NCBI GenBank assembly: GCA_963708155.1 | Contig: OY970183.1 | Location: 2,542,001 to 2,606,000, forward strand | Direction: 5' to 3' | DNA: 64,000 nucleotides | Origin: Methylovirgula sp963708155 | GTDB taxonomy: Bacteria > Pseudomonadota > Alphaproteobacteria > Rhizobiales > Beijerinckiaceae | Shown here: positions 25,573-37,474 of the stretch, one piece after another | How positions within the stretch are numbered: the stretch's first letter is position 1 | Layout: the number at the start of each line of letters is the position of its first letter | Translations under genes and position numbers: made by a program | Notes under the pieces: generated by a model | Database searches by the model: none | The model's input: the letters and a program-made list of their open reading frames with translations, nothing else | What the model was told of the DNA's origin: nothing

Positions 25573-26736
25573 ATGATCACGCGTCTTGCGGTTTCCGGTT
25601 ATCGCTCGCTACGCGACATTGTGCTGGGCCTCGGTCCGCTGAATATCGTCTCCGGCGCGAACGGCAGCGGCAAATCCAATCTCTATCGGGCGCTGCGGCT
25701 GCTGGCGGGGATCGCCCAAGGCGGTGTCATTCATTCGCTTGCGGCTGAGGGCGGCCTGCAATCCGTGCTCTGGGCCGGCCCGGAAAATCTATCGCGGGAA
25801 ATGAAGGCCGGAAGGGTGCCGGTTCAAGGAACCGTGCGGAAGAACCCAATCAGCCTGAAAATGGGATTTTCCGGCGCGGATTATGGATACGCCATTGATC
25901 TGGGACTGCCACAAAAGACTGAAAAGAGCCATTCCCTCTTTTATCATGATCCACTCATCAAGACCGAAAGCATCTGGACCGGCGAAATACTGAAACGCGC
26001 GAATGCCTTCGCGGAACGGCATGGTCCGCTGGCCCGGATACGCGACGAAGCAGGGCAATGGCGTCAGTTGAAAACCGATCTTTCTTCCGCCGACAGCATC
26101 ATGACGCAGTGCGCCGATCCTCGGGATTCGTTCGAACTGCTTCTTTTGCGCGAGCGGATGCGCAATTGGCGATTCTACGATCAATTGCGAACCGACCGCG
26201 ATGCACCTTCGCGGCGTCCGCAGGTCGGAACCTATACACCAATATTAGCGAGCGATGGGTCCGATCTCGCGGCGGCCTTGCAGACCATCATCGAGATCGG
26301 CGACCGCGACATCCTTGCCGCGACAATCAATGATGCATTTCCGGGCGCCCGCATCCACGTCGAAGAGATTGGCGGTTATTTCGAGGTTCTGATGTCTCAG
26401 GCCGGCCTTCTCCGGCCTTTGAAAACCGCTGAATTATCAGAAGGGACTCTGCGCTATCTTTTGCTGACGGCGGCGCTTTTGTCGCCTCGGCCGCCGGATT
26501 TGATGATCCTCAACGAGCCCGAAGCGAGCCTTCATCCCGATCTTCTTCCGCCGCTCGCGCGGATCGTCGCCGCGGCCGCTCAACGCTGCCAGCTCATTGT
26601 CATCACACACGCGCGTGGCTTGGCTGCGGCGCTGGATCAAGACCGCAAGGCCACGCATCTCCGGCTAAAAAAGCTTTTGGGTCAGACGCAAATCTGCGAT
26701 TACACCCCGCCTTCGTGGTCATGGCTCTCGCGGTGA
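25573..26736 (+). CDS. AAA-family ATPase (RecF/OLD-like, predicted ATPase)
   Basis: 387 residues. It starts LAVSGYRSLRDIVLGLGPLN and the Walker A loop GANGSGKSN at residues 30-38, the arrangement of stand-alone SMC/RecF/OLD-type ABC ATPases. The signature helix is ELSEGTLRYLLLTAALLS, Walker B is LMILNEPEASLHPDLL and the switch histidine is in LIVITHARGLA. No TOPRIM nuclease follows, so it is the ATPase-only type often annotated as predicted ATPase. The role is unknown. It overlaps the convergent dctA end by 18 bases and may be co-transcribed with the cNMP-domain gene. Confidence 0.8.
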   Translation: MITRLAVSGYRSLRDIVLGLGPLNIVSGANGSGKSNLYRALRLLAGIAQGGVIHSLAAEGGLQSVLWAGPENLSREMKAGRVPVQGTVRKNPISLKMGFSGADYGYAIDLGLPQKTEKSHSLFYHDPLIKTESIWTGEILKRANAFAERHGPLARIRDEAGQWRQLKTDLSSADSIMTQCADPRDSFELLLLRERMRNWRFYDQLRTDRDAPSRRPQVGTYTPILASDGSDLAAALQTIIEIGDRDILAATINDAFPGARIHVEEIGGYFEVLMSQAGLLRPLKTAELSEGTLRYLLLTAALLSPRPPDLMILNEPEASLHPDLLPPLARIVAAAAQRCQLIVITHARGLAAALDQDRKATHLRLKKLLGQTQICDYTPPSWSWLSR

Positions 26737-28068
26737 TTGCAGCGATTCCGCTTCCGCCATCGCACGTTTGAGGCTCGCTTCCGCCGGGTCTCTGCGGCCG
26801 GCATCGAGCGCGGCGTTCAGTTTCGCGCGGTCGAGTTCGCCTTCCGAGGCAGAGATGACCACGGTCGCGACGCCATTGCCGATGAAATTGGTCAGCGCCC
26901 GGCACTCGCTCATGAATTTGTCGATCCCGAGGAGGATCGCCATGCCCGGCACGAGCGCGGGCGAGACCGATGAAAGCGTTGCGGCCAGGGTGATGAAGCC
27001 GGCGCCCGTAACGCCGGTGGCGCCCTTCGAGGTCAGCATGGCAACGAGCAGGATGGTCAATTGCTGGCCGAGCGAAAGATCGACGCCGAGCGCGTGCGCA
27101 ATGAACAGCGTCGCCAGGGTCATGTAGATATTGGTGCCGTCGAGATTGAACGAATAGCCGGCGGGTACGACAAGGCCGACGACGGATCGCGAACAGCCGA
27201 GCGCCTCGAGCTTTTCGATAAGCCGCGGCAGCGCGCTTTCCGAGGAACTCGTGCCGAGCACGATCAGCAATTCGTCCTTCAGATAGGCGAGGAATTTGAA
27301 GATGTTGAACCCGGCGAAGCGGGCAATGCTGCCCAGCACGAGGACGACGAACAGCGCCGAGGTCAGGTAGAAGGTCGCGATCTCACCGGCCAGCGCTCCC
27401 AGCGCCTGCGTGCCATATTTGCCAACGGTGAAGGCCATCGCGCCGAAGGCGCCGAGCGGCGCGACGCGCATCGCGATCTCAATGACGCCGAAGATCGCCT
27501 TGGTCGCCTGATCGAGCACGTCGCTCAGCGTTTTGCCGCGCTCGCCGAGCGCCAGCAGGGCGAAGCCGAACAGGATCGAAAACAGCAGCACCTGCAGGAT
27601 ATCGCCACGGGCGAAGGCGCCGACGACCGAATCCGGGATGATGTTGAGAAGGTAATCGACGGGATGCTCGCCAGAGGCGGCGGCGACATATTTGGCGACG
27701 GCGGCGGCATTGGCATGGGCGGCGAGGCCGGCGCCGGGGCGGATCAGATTGCCGACGATGAGGCCGATGGCGAGCGCGAAGGTCGAGACAATTTCGAAAT
27801 AGAGGAGCGCCTTGAGCGCCACGCGGCCGACCTTGCGGGCGTCGGAGATATGGGCGATGCCGGCCGTGACCGTCAGAAAAATGATCGGCGCGATGACCAT
27901 TTTGATGAGTTTGACGAATCCGTCGCCGAGCGCCTTTACCCAGTCCGCCGTCGCGGCATGCGGCGCGAGCCAGCCGAACAGGGCGCCGAGGAAAATGGCG
28001 AAGAGAACCTGGATATAGAGCTGCTTGTAAAACGGTGGCCGGCTTCCGGCGGGGGCAGGGGCGTCCAT
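26719..28068 (-). CDS. Dicarboxylate/amino acid:cation symporter (DctA-like)
   Basis: About 449 residues from ATG 28068 (MDAPAPAGS); an upstream in-frame ATG would add 28 residues without homology. DAACS family (TC 2.A.23): hairpin-1 serine motif GTSSSESALPR, GYSFNLDGTNIYM in TM7, hairpin 2 TSKGATGVTGAGF, and substrate-binding DKFMSECRALTNFIGN in TM8. It probably takes up succinate, malate and fumarate with protons or sodium. The C-terminal tail is long and charged. Confidence 0.88.
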   Translation of the reverse strand: MDAPAPAGSRPPFYKQLYIQVLFAIFLGALFGWLAPHAATADWVKALGDGFVKLIKMVIAPIIFLTVTAGIAHISDARKVGRVALKALLYFEIVSTFALAIGLIVGNLIRPGAGLAAHANAAAVAKYVAAASGEHPVDYLLNIIPDSVVGAFARGDILQVLLFSILFGFALLALGERGKTLSDVLDQATKAIFGVIEIAMRVAPLGAFGAMAFTVGKYGTQALGALAGEIATFYLTSALFVVLVLGSIARFAGFNIFKFLAYLKDELLIVLGTSSSESALPRLIEKLEALGCSRSVVGLVVPAGYSFNLDGTNIYMTLATLFIAHALGVDLSLGQQLTILLVAMLTSKGATGVTGAGFITLAATLSSVSPALVPGMAILLGIDKFMSECRALTNFIGNGVATVVISASEGELDRAKLNAALDAGRRDPAEASLKRAMAEAESLQSPREP

Positions 28069-28286
28069 GGCGTTTCCTGGTAGCGCTTCCCGGGGTGGGC
28101 TGTTTTTATGTGTCTTTTGGTCCGGCATGGGCAGAGGCAGGCGAAGCCCCACTTGGCCTTGCCCTTGCTAATCCATATCTTAGACGCGTCGCGATTTTCC
28201 GCGAACCTTAGGCTGTGCGCAACCTCTCAAGCCCTGGTTCCCTGTTTTCCTCCCCGCGGGGAGCCGAGGATATTTTACGAAACTCC

Positions 28287-31235
<2,949 letters not shown>

Positions 31236-31260
31236 TCTCGACCGTAAGCCGAGGAGCTGG

Positions 31261-31293
31261 ATGCTCGTCTTGTCGACGAGCATGTCTTATTTT
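31261..31293 (+). terminator. uvrA terminator hairpin
   Basis: Perfect 9-bp stem ATGCTCGTC (31261-31269) / GACGAGCAT (31275-31283) with a five-base loop, followed by GTCTTATTTT, 25 bases past the uvrA stop. Confidence 0.75.
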
Positions 31294-31558
31294 GCATAAC
31301 TCTATAGAATTATTCTATTGGAATGTCATAAATGTGCAAAATCCTAGAGGATTATCGGTCTTAAGCAGGAAGCCTGAACGCGGATAACAGCCCAATCCAT
31401 GCGCAAAGCGCATAACAGCGCCGCAATATTCAAAGTTCCGCTGCGCCGCGAAAGCATTTAATAAAATTTCAGTTCCGGTTTCGTCGTGCCTTGAGAGCGT
31501 TTTTCGGCGCGGTGGAAATCGGGTTGCCGCGAAAGTTCGTTCCCGCAACTCGCGTGCT
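31294..31558. other. Gene-free AT-richer spacer
   Basis: Between the uvrA terminator and the bidirectional terminator. It is clearly AT-richer than its surroundings near 31290-31370, with small dyads (CTATAGAATTATTCTAT; AATCCTAGAGGATT). I see no supportable gene or recognisable RNA. Confidence 0.4.
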
Positions 31559-31600
31559 AAAACGCCCGCCGGTTCCTCCTCCCTCCGGCGGGCGTTTTCT
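31559..31600. terminator. Bidirectional terminator
   Basis: AAAACGCCCGCCGG (31559-31572) and CCGGCGGGCGTTTT (31585-31598) form a perfect 14-bp stem with A-rich left and T-rich right flanks. It can end transcripts from both sides, including the leftward cysS-to-deacetylase run. Confidence 0.9.
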
Positions 31601-31618
31601 TTTTCCCGCCCGCTCCGC

Positions 31619-32425
31619 TCAGTCGAACACGACGCGATTGACGACCCAGGGGCCCAGCGCGCCGCCGGGGTGACTGTGGCTCAGCAAAAGGCAGACGATT
31701 TTCCGTTCGGCCAGAAAATCCGGCTGCGGAAAGTAATCCCCGAAAGGCGATGCGAAGAACCGCGACGTGATGCGGAGATTCTCGGCGAGCCAGTCCTGTG
31801 CCCGCGCCCATTCCGCACCAAAGCGCGCGGGCGTGTGGGCGGCGGGGTCGAGATGTGTCCAATAATGATTTTGAATGTCGACGCCGGCGTCCTGCAGTTC
31901 GCGGAGCTGTTGGACTGTCAGGCTTTGCAGATAGTCGGGAATGTCGAGGTGGGCTACGCCCAGTGCCTGCCGCAACTCTTCGATCAGCTTGTGATTGTCC
32001 TCCGGGTCGTCGTGCTGCCGCAAAAGGCGTTTGATCTCGGCGCGGAGATTGTCCTTCTGGCGTAACGTCATCAGCCACCAGGTCTTGCCGCGCCAGGTCA
32101 CTTTGCGCTGGCGGGTTTCGTCAAGCAACCAATGGAGCGCCGCGAAGGCATAGGCGCGGCCGTCCGCGACCTGCCAGGGATTGACAAACAAAGTCACCGC
32201 ATGGCCGAGCTGCCGCGCCAGAAGGGCCGCCTGCGCCGAGGCGACAGTCGCATCGTCAATGGTCAGCGCATCGCCTTTTCCGGCGAGCGCGTCGGCAAGA
32301 GGCACTAGCTTCTGCCCCATATCGAGGCGCGCTCGGACGCGATCTGCCGGGGTCATGTTCCGATGGCTGAACAGCTTCCCATCCACGCGGTCGATGACCC
32401 CGTGCAGGGCATAAATGTCGCTCAA
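31619..32425 (-). CDS. Polysaccharide deacetylase-family protein
   Basis: 268 residues. NodB/CE4-like features: an early Asp pair (TIDDATVAS), a change to HYWTHLDPAAH, the metal-binding His region (usual HSxTHxD), and FFASPFGDYF in place of the RxPYG motif. One metal-site residue may differ, so activity is not certain. No signal peptide. Its start overlaps the stop of the upstream glycosyltransferase (ATGA, 32422-32425), suggesting the pair modifies the same surface polysaccharide or glycan. Last gene of the run, followed by a strong terminator. Confidence 0.68.
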   Translation of the reverse strand: MSDIYALHGVIDRVDGKLFSHRNMTPADRVRARLDMGQKLVPLADALAGKGDALTIDDATVASAQAALLARQLGHAVTLFVNPWQVADGRAYAFAALHWLLDETRQRKVTWRGKTWWLMTLRQKDNLRAEIKRLLRQHDDPEDNHKLIEELRQALGVAHLDIPDYLQSLTVQQLRELQDAGVDIQNHYWTHLDPAAHTPARFGAEWARAQDWLAENLRITSRFFASPFGDYFPQPDFLAERKIVCLLLSHSHPGGALGPWVVNRVVFD

Positions 32426-33192
32426 TTCTGCCTCGCTGGAAATGTCTTCGCCAATTGCTCTCGCAGCTCGATGGCAAGCGCGGTTTCGACGGAATCATCG
32501 CGCAAAAGCCTGGCATAAATGGAATCGCTTTGCTGTTCTTCGAGAGGGCGGAGGTAGCGACTCCGTCGTGGCAGGCAGATCAGCGCAAGATTCGCTCTCG
32601 CGGCCTCAAGAGCGAAATAGAGATCGAGCATGTTGACGTGCGGCCAGGTCCGCATATCAAAACGCAATATCCCCGTGTCGAACATCACCGTCCCCGTGCC
32701 GAGGACATCGACGGGGCGCGCCTCCGCCAAAGCGCCGGCGAACCAGAGTGTCTCGCGGCTTTTCGCATAGCTCGTGAAGGGCTCGAGCAAAAGCGAGCCG
32801 TGATATCCGACGATTGCGGAACCCCGGTAAGCGGCGAGAGCCTTGCTCATCCTGCGGACATAAGTGCTGGGATAGGCGATATCGTCGTCGATGCCGAGAT
32901 AGAGGCATCTACCGGTCTCCATCGTCAGCCCGAGAAATTTCCCGTTCCCATGCAGGCCGGGAACGTCGCGCGAGAAGACCGGAATGACCCGCGGATCATC
33001 CTTTGCCGCTTCCGGGATGGCATCGTGCCCATCGAGGTAGAGATAGAGGCGATCGACCTGATCGATGACAGAGCGGAGGGCTGCGGGGAAAGTGTCTGCG
33101 CGGCTGGGCATGGTCGCCATCCCGCCCACGATCGGGAGATTTTCCTCGCCCGAACGGAAAGAAGAGAGAAGACGTTTCGCCAAGCGGATCAT
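32422..33192 (-). CDS. Glycosyltransferase, family-2-like
   Basis: 256 residues from ATG 33192 (MIRLAKRLLSS); an ATG at 33237 adds 15. GT-A-type layout: PIVGGMATMPSRADTFPAALRSV at the start, then RLYLYLDGHDAIPEAAKDDPRVI, then the metal-binding LGIDDDIAYPSTYVRRM (DxD) at about residue 105, and GTGTVMFDTGILRF as the acceptor loop. No membrane segments. Donor sugar unknown. Coupled by a 4-base overlap to the deacetylase gene. Confidence 0.75.
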   Translation of the reverse strand: MIRLAKRLLSSFRSGEENLPIVGGMATMPSRADTFPAALRSVIDQVDRLYLYLDGHDAIPEAAKDDPRVIPVFSRDVPGLHGNGKFLGLTMETGRCLYLGIDDDIAYPSTYVRRMSKALAAYRGSAIVGYHGSLLLEPFTSYAKSRETLWFAGALAEARPVDVLGTGTVMFDTGILRFDMRTWPHVNMLDLYFALEAARANLALICLPRRSRYLRPLEEQQSDSIYARLLRDDSVETALAIELREQLAKTFPARQN

Positions 33193-33316
33193 GACGCAAA
33201 TCGTCGAAATACAAATATCGAAAATTTCGCTCGTCAAATAAAGCTGACGATCACCTCATAACACCGGGCTGCGCGAGAAGAAAGTCCGCACACCAAGTCT
33301 GCGCTCGCAAGGCGTT

Positions 33317-34912
33317 CTATTCGGCTCCCGCTTTCAGCAGCTTGTAGGTGATGGCGTCGGTCAGCGCCTGAAACGAGGCATCGATGATGTTGGCGGAAAC
33401 GCCGACAGTTGACCAGTTCTCGCCGCTGCCGTCGCTGAATTCGATCAGCACGCGCGTCACCGCATCCGTGCCGCCCTGGAAGACACGCACGCGATAATCG
33501 ACGAGTTCGAGATCCTCGATGAAAGGCTGATATTTGCCGAGATCCTTGCGCAAAGCGAGATCGAGCGCGTTGATCGGTCCATTGCCTTCCGCAACCGAGA
33601 TCGACGCATTTTCTCCGATGCGCAGCTTCACCACCGCTTCCGAGACGGTGACATATTCGCCCCTGGCGTTGTGGCGGCGCTCCGCATTGACGCTAAACCG
33701 CTCCACCTCGAAATAATCCGGCACGGTGCCGAGGCTGCGCCGCGCCAGCAGTTCGAACGACGCATCGGCGCCTTCATAGGCGTAGAACTGCGCCTCTTTC
33801 TCTTTGACCTCTTCAAGGAGCCGGGCGAGGCGGGGATCGTCCTTGTCGAGCGCGACGCCAAGCCGTTCGAGCTCGGCCAGGATGTTGGACTTACCCGCCT
33901 GGCCGGACACAAGCAGTCGGCGCCGGTTGCCGACCGCCTCCGGCACGACATGCTCGTAGGTGGCGGGGTCTTTCATCACGGCGGACGCATGAATACCCGC
34001 CTTGGTCGCAAAAGCCGAGGCGCCGACATAGGGCCGATGCCTGTCGGGCGCGCGATTCAACAATTCGTCGAGCGTGTGGCTCACTTTGGTGAGCGCCGCG
34101 AGCTGCTGGTGCGATACGCCGATCTCATAGGCTTCGGCGTAATCCTTTTTGAGCAGGAGAGTTGGGATGATCGAGACGAGATTGGCATTGCCGCAGCGCT
34201 CGCCGAGCCCGTTCAGCGTTCCCTGGATTTGCCGCGCGCCGGCGCGCACGGCGGCGAGCGAATTCGCCACAGCGTTCTCGGTATCGTTATGCGCGTGGAT
34301 GCCGATCCGCTCGCTCGGAATGTGCTTGGCAACCTCGCCGACGATGCGCTCGACCTCGTGCGGCAGCGTGCCGCCGTTGGTGTCGCACAGGACGATCCAG
34401 CGCGCGCCAGCTTTGTAAGCGGTGCGTGCGACCTCCAAAGCATAGGCCGGATTGGCTTTGTAGCCATCGAAGAAATGCTCGCAATCGAGCATGGTCTCGC
34501 GCCCGTGGTGCACGGCAAGCTCGACGGATTGCGCGACGCCGGCGAGATTGTCCTCGAGCGTTGTGCCGAGGGCAACGCGGACATGATAGTCCCAAGCCTT
34601 GGCGACATAGCAGATCGCATCGGCGTTGGCGTCCAGCAGAGCGGCGACGCCAGGGTCGTTCGAGGCCGAGCGGCCGCTGCGGCGGATCATGCCGAAGGCG
34701 GAAAAGCGCGCCTGTGCGAATTTCGGCTTTTTTGCAAAAAATTCCGTGTCGAGCGGATTGGCGCCTGGATAGCCGCCTTCGATATAATCGACGCCCAAGC
34801 CATCGAGCAGCGCGGCGATGCGGCGCTTGTCATCGAGCGAGAAATCGACGCCCGTCGTCTGCGCGCCGTCGCGCAGCGTCGTGTCATAGAGATAGAGGCG
34901 CTCGCGGCTCAT
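33317..34912 (-). CDS. cimA: (R)-citramalate synthase
   Basis: 531 residues from ATG 34912 (MSRERLYLYD). LeuA/CimA superfamily: TTLRDGAQTTGVDFSLDDK, GVDYIEGGYPGANPLD, CDTNGGTLPHEV, the metal-binding HAHNDTENAVANS, GLGERCGNANL, and a C-terminal LeuA-type regulatory dimer domain (VFQGGTDAVTRVLIEF). The length and the GGYPGANPLD motif fit the CimA subfamily condensing pyruvate and acetyl-CoA, giving a threonine-independent route to 2-oxobutyrate for isoleucine. Its start overlaps the GNAT stop codon. Confidence 0.88.
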   Translation of the reverse strand: MSRERLYLYDTTLRDGAQTTGVDFSLDDKRRIAALLDGLGVDYIEGGYPGANPLDTEFFAKKPKFAQARFSAFGMIRRSGRSASNDPGVAALLDANADAICYVAKAWDYHVRVALGTTLEDNLAGVAQSVELAVHHGRETMLDCEHFFDGYKANPAYALEVARTAYKAGARWIVLCDTNGGTLPHEVERIVGEVAKHIPSERIGIHAHNDTENAVANSLAAVRAGARQIQGTLNGLGERCGNANLVSIIPTLLLKKDYAEAYEIGVSHQQLAALTKVSHTLDELLNRAPDRHRPYVGASAFATKAGIHASAVMKDPATYEHVVPEAVGNRRRLLVSGQAGKSNILAELERLGVALDKDDPRLARLLEEVKEKEAQFYAYEGADASFELLARRSLGTVPDYFEVERFSVNAERRHNARGEYVTVSEAVVKLRIGENASISVAEGNGPINALDLALRKDLGKYQPFIEDLELVDYRVRVFQGGTDAVTRVLIEFSDGSGENWSTVGVSANIIDASFQALTDAITYKLLKAGAE

Positions 34913-35412
34913 CGGCTTTGGTTCCCTGAATCCAGCGCCTTCGCCATCTTCGTATTCGCGAGCCATTCGCCTTCGAGCGCGATGCTCTGACGGAACTGCG
35001 GCTTGAAGCCGAGCTTCTCGAAAAAGGGCAGGGCGGTGTCGCTGGCATCGACGTTGAGAATTTTCGCGCCACGCCCACGCGCCAGCGTCTCGGCCGCATT
35101 GGCGAGGAAAGTGCCGACGCCTTGGCCGGCCACTTCAGGCCGCACATAGAGCATGTCGAGGAGATCGTTGCCCTTAAGACTGACGAAGCCAACCGGCTCG
35201 CCATCGCGCAGCGCGAGCAAAGTCGTCTGCGCCGCGAGACGCTTGGCGAAGCTCGCCTCGTCGTCGGCGCTCGCGATCCAGGCGCTGCGCTGGGCTTCGT
35301 CGTAATCGTCGCCGGTCAGATCTTCGACCGCATCGCGGAAGATTTGCGCGACGACCGCTGCGTCCTGCGGCAGAAAGGGCCGCAAGGTCGGCTTGGCGAG
35401 AGAGGCGTTCAT
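34909..35412 (-). CDS. GNAT-family N-acetyltransferase
   Basis: 167 residues. GNAT fold: LRPFLPQDAAVVAQIFRDAV at the N-terminus, strand 4 and pyrophosphate loop LDMLYVRPEVAGQGVGTFLA (the V-x-x-x-x-x-G-x-G-x-A acetyl-CoA loop), and FFEKLGF near the end. Substrate unknown. It overlaps cysS upstream and cimA downstream by ATGA at both ends, so its expression is tied to both enzymes. Confidence 0.82.
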   Translation of the reverse strand: MNASLAKPTLRPFLPQDAAVVAQIFRDAVEDLTGDDYDEAQRSAWIASADDEASFAKRLAAQTTLLALRDGEPVGFVSLKGNDLLDMLYVRPEVAGQGVGTFLANAAETLARGRGAKILNVDASDTALPFFEKLGFKPQFRQSIALEGEWLANTKMAKALDSGNQSR

Positions 35413-36768
35413 CGCTTCACCTCCCAGCTCGTCGTGCCGTCCTTATTGTCCTTGAGCGCGATGCCGAGGCCGATCAATTCGTCGCGGAGACGGTCGGATT
35501 CGGTCCAGTCCTTCGCCCGGCGCGCGGCGAGCCGCGCCTCGATCAGGCTTTCGACATGGCTCTTGTCGAAAAGGATGGGCGCCGGATTCCAGTCGGCAAG
35601 CTCGGACTGAAACAGGCCGATGAAATGGCCGCAGGAGGCAAAGCGAGTACCCGCCAGTGACACGTCGCCTTCCTGCGCCTCGCGATAAAGCCGGCGCAGC
35701 ACGGTGATCGCTTCGGGCGTGTTCAGATCGTCTTCGAGCGGAGCGAGAAATTCCGGCGCCAGCGTCGCTTCCGAGACGGCGAATTGCTTGGCGAGCGGAT
35801 AGAACTTGTCGAGTTCGCGTTGGCTGTCGTTGAGGCTCGACAGCGTCCAGTCGATCGGCTGGCGATAATGCGCCTTCAGCATGTTGAAGCGCACGACCTC
35901 GCCCGGCCAGTCTTTCAGCGCCTGGCGGATGGTGAGGAAATTGCCGAGGCTCTTCGACATCTTCTGGCCTTCAACCTGCAGGAAGCCGTTGTGCAGCCAG
36001 TAATTCGCCATGGCACTGTGGCCGAAGGCCGAGCAGGTCTGGGCGATCTCGTTCTCATGATGCGGAAAGACGAGATCGATGCCGCCGCCGTGGATATCGA
36101 AGACTTCGCCGAGATATTTCCAGCTCATCGCCGAACATTCGAGATGCCAGCCGGGCCGGCCATAGCCCCAGGGGCTTTCCCAACCGGGCTCGTTCGGCGC
36201 GGACGGCTTCCACAGCACGAAATCCGTCGGGCTTTTCTTGTAGGGCGCGACCTCGACGCGCGCGCCCGCGACCATTTCGTCGAGTGGCCGGCGCGAGAGC
36301 TTGCCGTAATCCGGCATCGAGGGCACGTCGAAGAGCACATGCCCCTCGGCGACATAGGCATGGCGCGCCAGCAGCAGCCGCTCGACAAGCGCGATCATCG
36401 CGTGGATATGCTCGGTCGCGCGCGGCTGAAACGTCGGCTCAAGGCAGAAGAGCGCCTTGGCGTCCGCCTGGAAGATCGCGTTCGTCTCTTCTGTCAGGTC
36501 GCGGATCGAAATGCCGCGCTCGGCGGCGCGCGCATTGATCTTGTCGTCGACGTCGGTGATGTTGCGGACGTAAGTGACATGCTCCGCGCCATAAAGGTGA
36601 CGCAGCAGGCGGAAAAGCACGTCGAAGACGATGAGCGGCCGGGCATTGCCGATATGGGCGAAGTCATAGACCGTCGGCCCGCAGACATACATCCGCACAT
36701 TGTCCGGATCGAGCGGGGACGAACTCCTGTTTCTGCCGTGTCAGCGTATTGTAGAGCTGCAAAGACAT
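35409..36768 (-). CDS. cysS: Cysteinyl-tRNA synthetase, one frameshift
   Basis: Charges tRNA-Cys. About 452 residues from ATG 36768 (MSLQLYNTLTRQKQEFVP). One extra base near 36714 breaks the frame before DPDNVRMYVCGPTVYDF; a shortened start at an internal Met would drop the first strand. Key motifs: zinc Cys in MYVCGPTVYD, HIGN (HIGH) in FAHIGNARP, HHENEIAQTC with zinc ligands, and QKMSKSLGN (KMSKS). The length is normal after correction. First gene of the leftward cysS-GNAT-cimA run. Confidence 0.93.
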
Positions 36769-37072
36769 AGCTTCCCTTCAGCAGCCTTGGCTGGCCGGGG
36801 AGGACTGTTCTGAACTCGGGATGAGGACGAGACGGCTCCGGCCAGCGCGAGGCTAGCGAATAATAATCCGGCAGGGACGGATATAAGAGCACATCATGCC
36901 CTGGACCATGCTTGAGAAGCAGATTGGGGTCAAGGCGTTCCGAGGGGAAAGCTTAACCAATTTTTAGAGGCGTCGGGCCAAAAATAGCTGGCGTGCGGGA
37001 TTTCCGATTCCTGCACTTCGCACGCGCGGACACGGGGTACCAGTCATGCGCTCAGGTCATTTGGGGGGCGTA
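36769..37072. other. Intergenic region between divergent genes
   Basis: About 300 bases between cysS and the small exported protein gene, presumably holding both promoters. I see no gene, strong hairpin or repeat in it. Confidence 0.4.
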
Positions 37073-37420
37073 ATGACGTTTATCGTGCGCGATTACCGGC
37101 GCATCCTGCCGCTCGGTCTGTCGATTCTGGCCGGGCTCATCGCCCTGGCGGCGATGCGCACCGAGGCCCGCGCCGAGGGCACCAAGCAGGCTTTCGCCAG
37201 CCAGACCTTCGTCATCCCCGCCGACGACGGCTACGGCACACGCGATTGTCTCGGCAAGGACAAGGCCTGCGGCGAGGTCGTCGCCTCGGCCTGGTGCGAG
37301 TCGCATGGTCTGGCGGCGCCGATCGCCTATGGCCCGGCTTCGGACGTGACCGGAGCGACCGCCGGCGCCAAGCCGCTGAAGCTCGACCCGAATTCCTTCA
37401 TCATCACGTGCCGGGAATAA
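37073..37420 (+). CDS. Exported hypothetical protein
   Basis: 115 residues from ATG 37073, preceded by GGGGGG; an ATG at 37046 adds nine. A hydrophobic segment (ILPLGLSILAGLIALAAM) then ARAEGT suggests a signal peptide. The mature part has four cysteines (DCLGKDKACGE, AWCES, ITCRE) likely forming two disulfides. It resembles a small conserved exported protein of Rhizobiales with motifs DDGYGTRDCL and ASAWCESHG. Function unknown. Confidence 0.75.
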   Translation: MTFIVRDYRRILPLGLSILAGLIALAAMRTEARAEGTKQAFASQTFVIPADDGYGTRDCLGKDKACGEVVASAWCESHGLAAPIAYGPASDVTGATAGAKPLKLDPNSFIITCRE

Positions 37421-37474
37421 GCTGCCGCGAATGAACCTGCCGCGTAGGCGAAACGCCGCCGAGGCGAAGACCGC

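Noticed and set aside
25165..26736. Cyclic-nucleotide domain plus ATPase as a CBASS-like defence system
   Set aside because: There is no cyclase and no recognisable effector, and the beta-roll is Crp-like; only the pairing is reported as a weak finding.
27061..28083. 340-residue plus-strand frame opposite dctA
   Set aside because: Charged, Arg/Asp/Gly-rich antisense shadow; dctA on the minus strand carries all family motifs.
33671..34990. 439-residue plus-strand frame opposite cimA
   Set aside because: Antisense shadow of a well-defined enzyme; low-complexity charged product.
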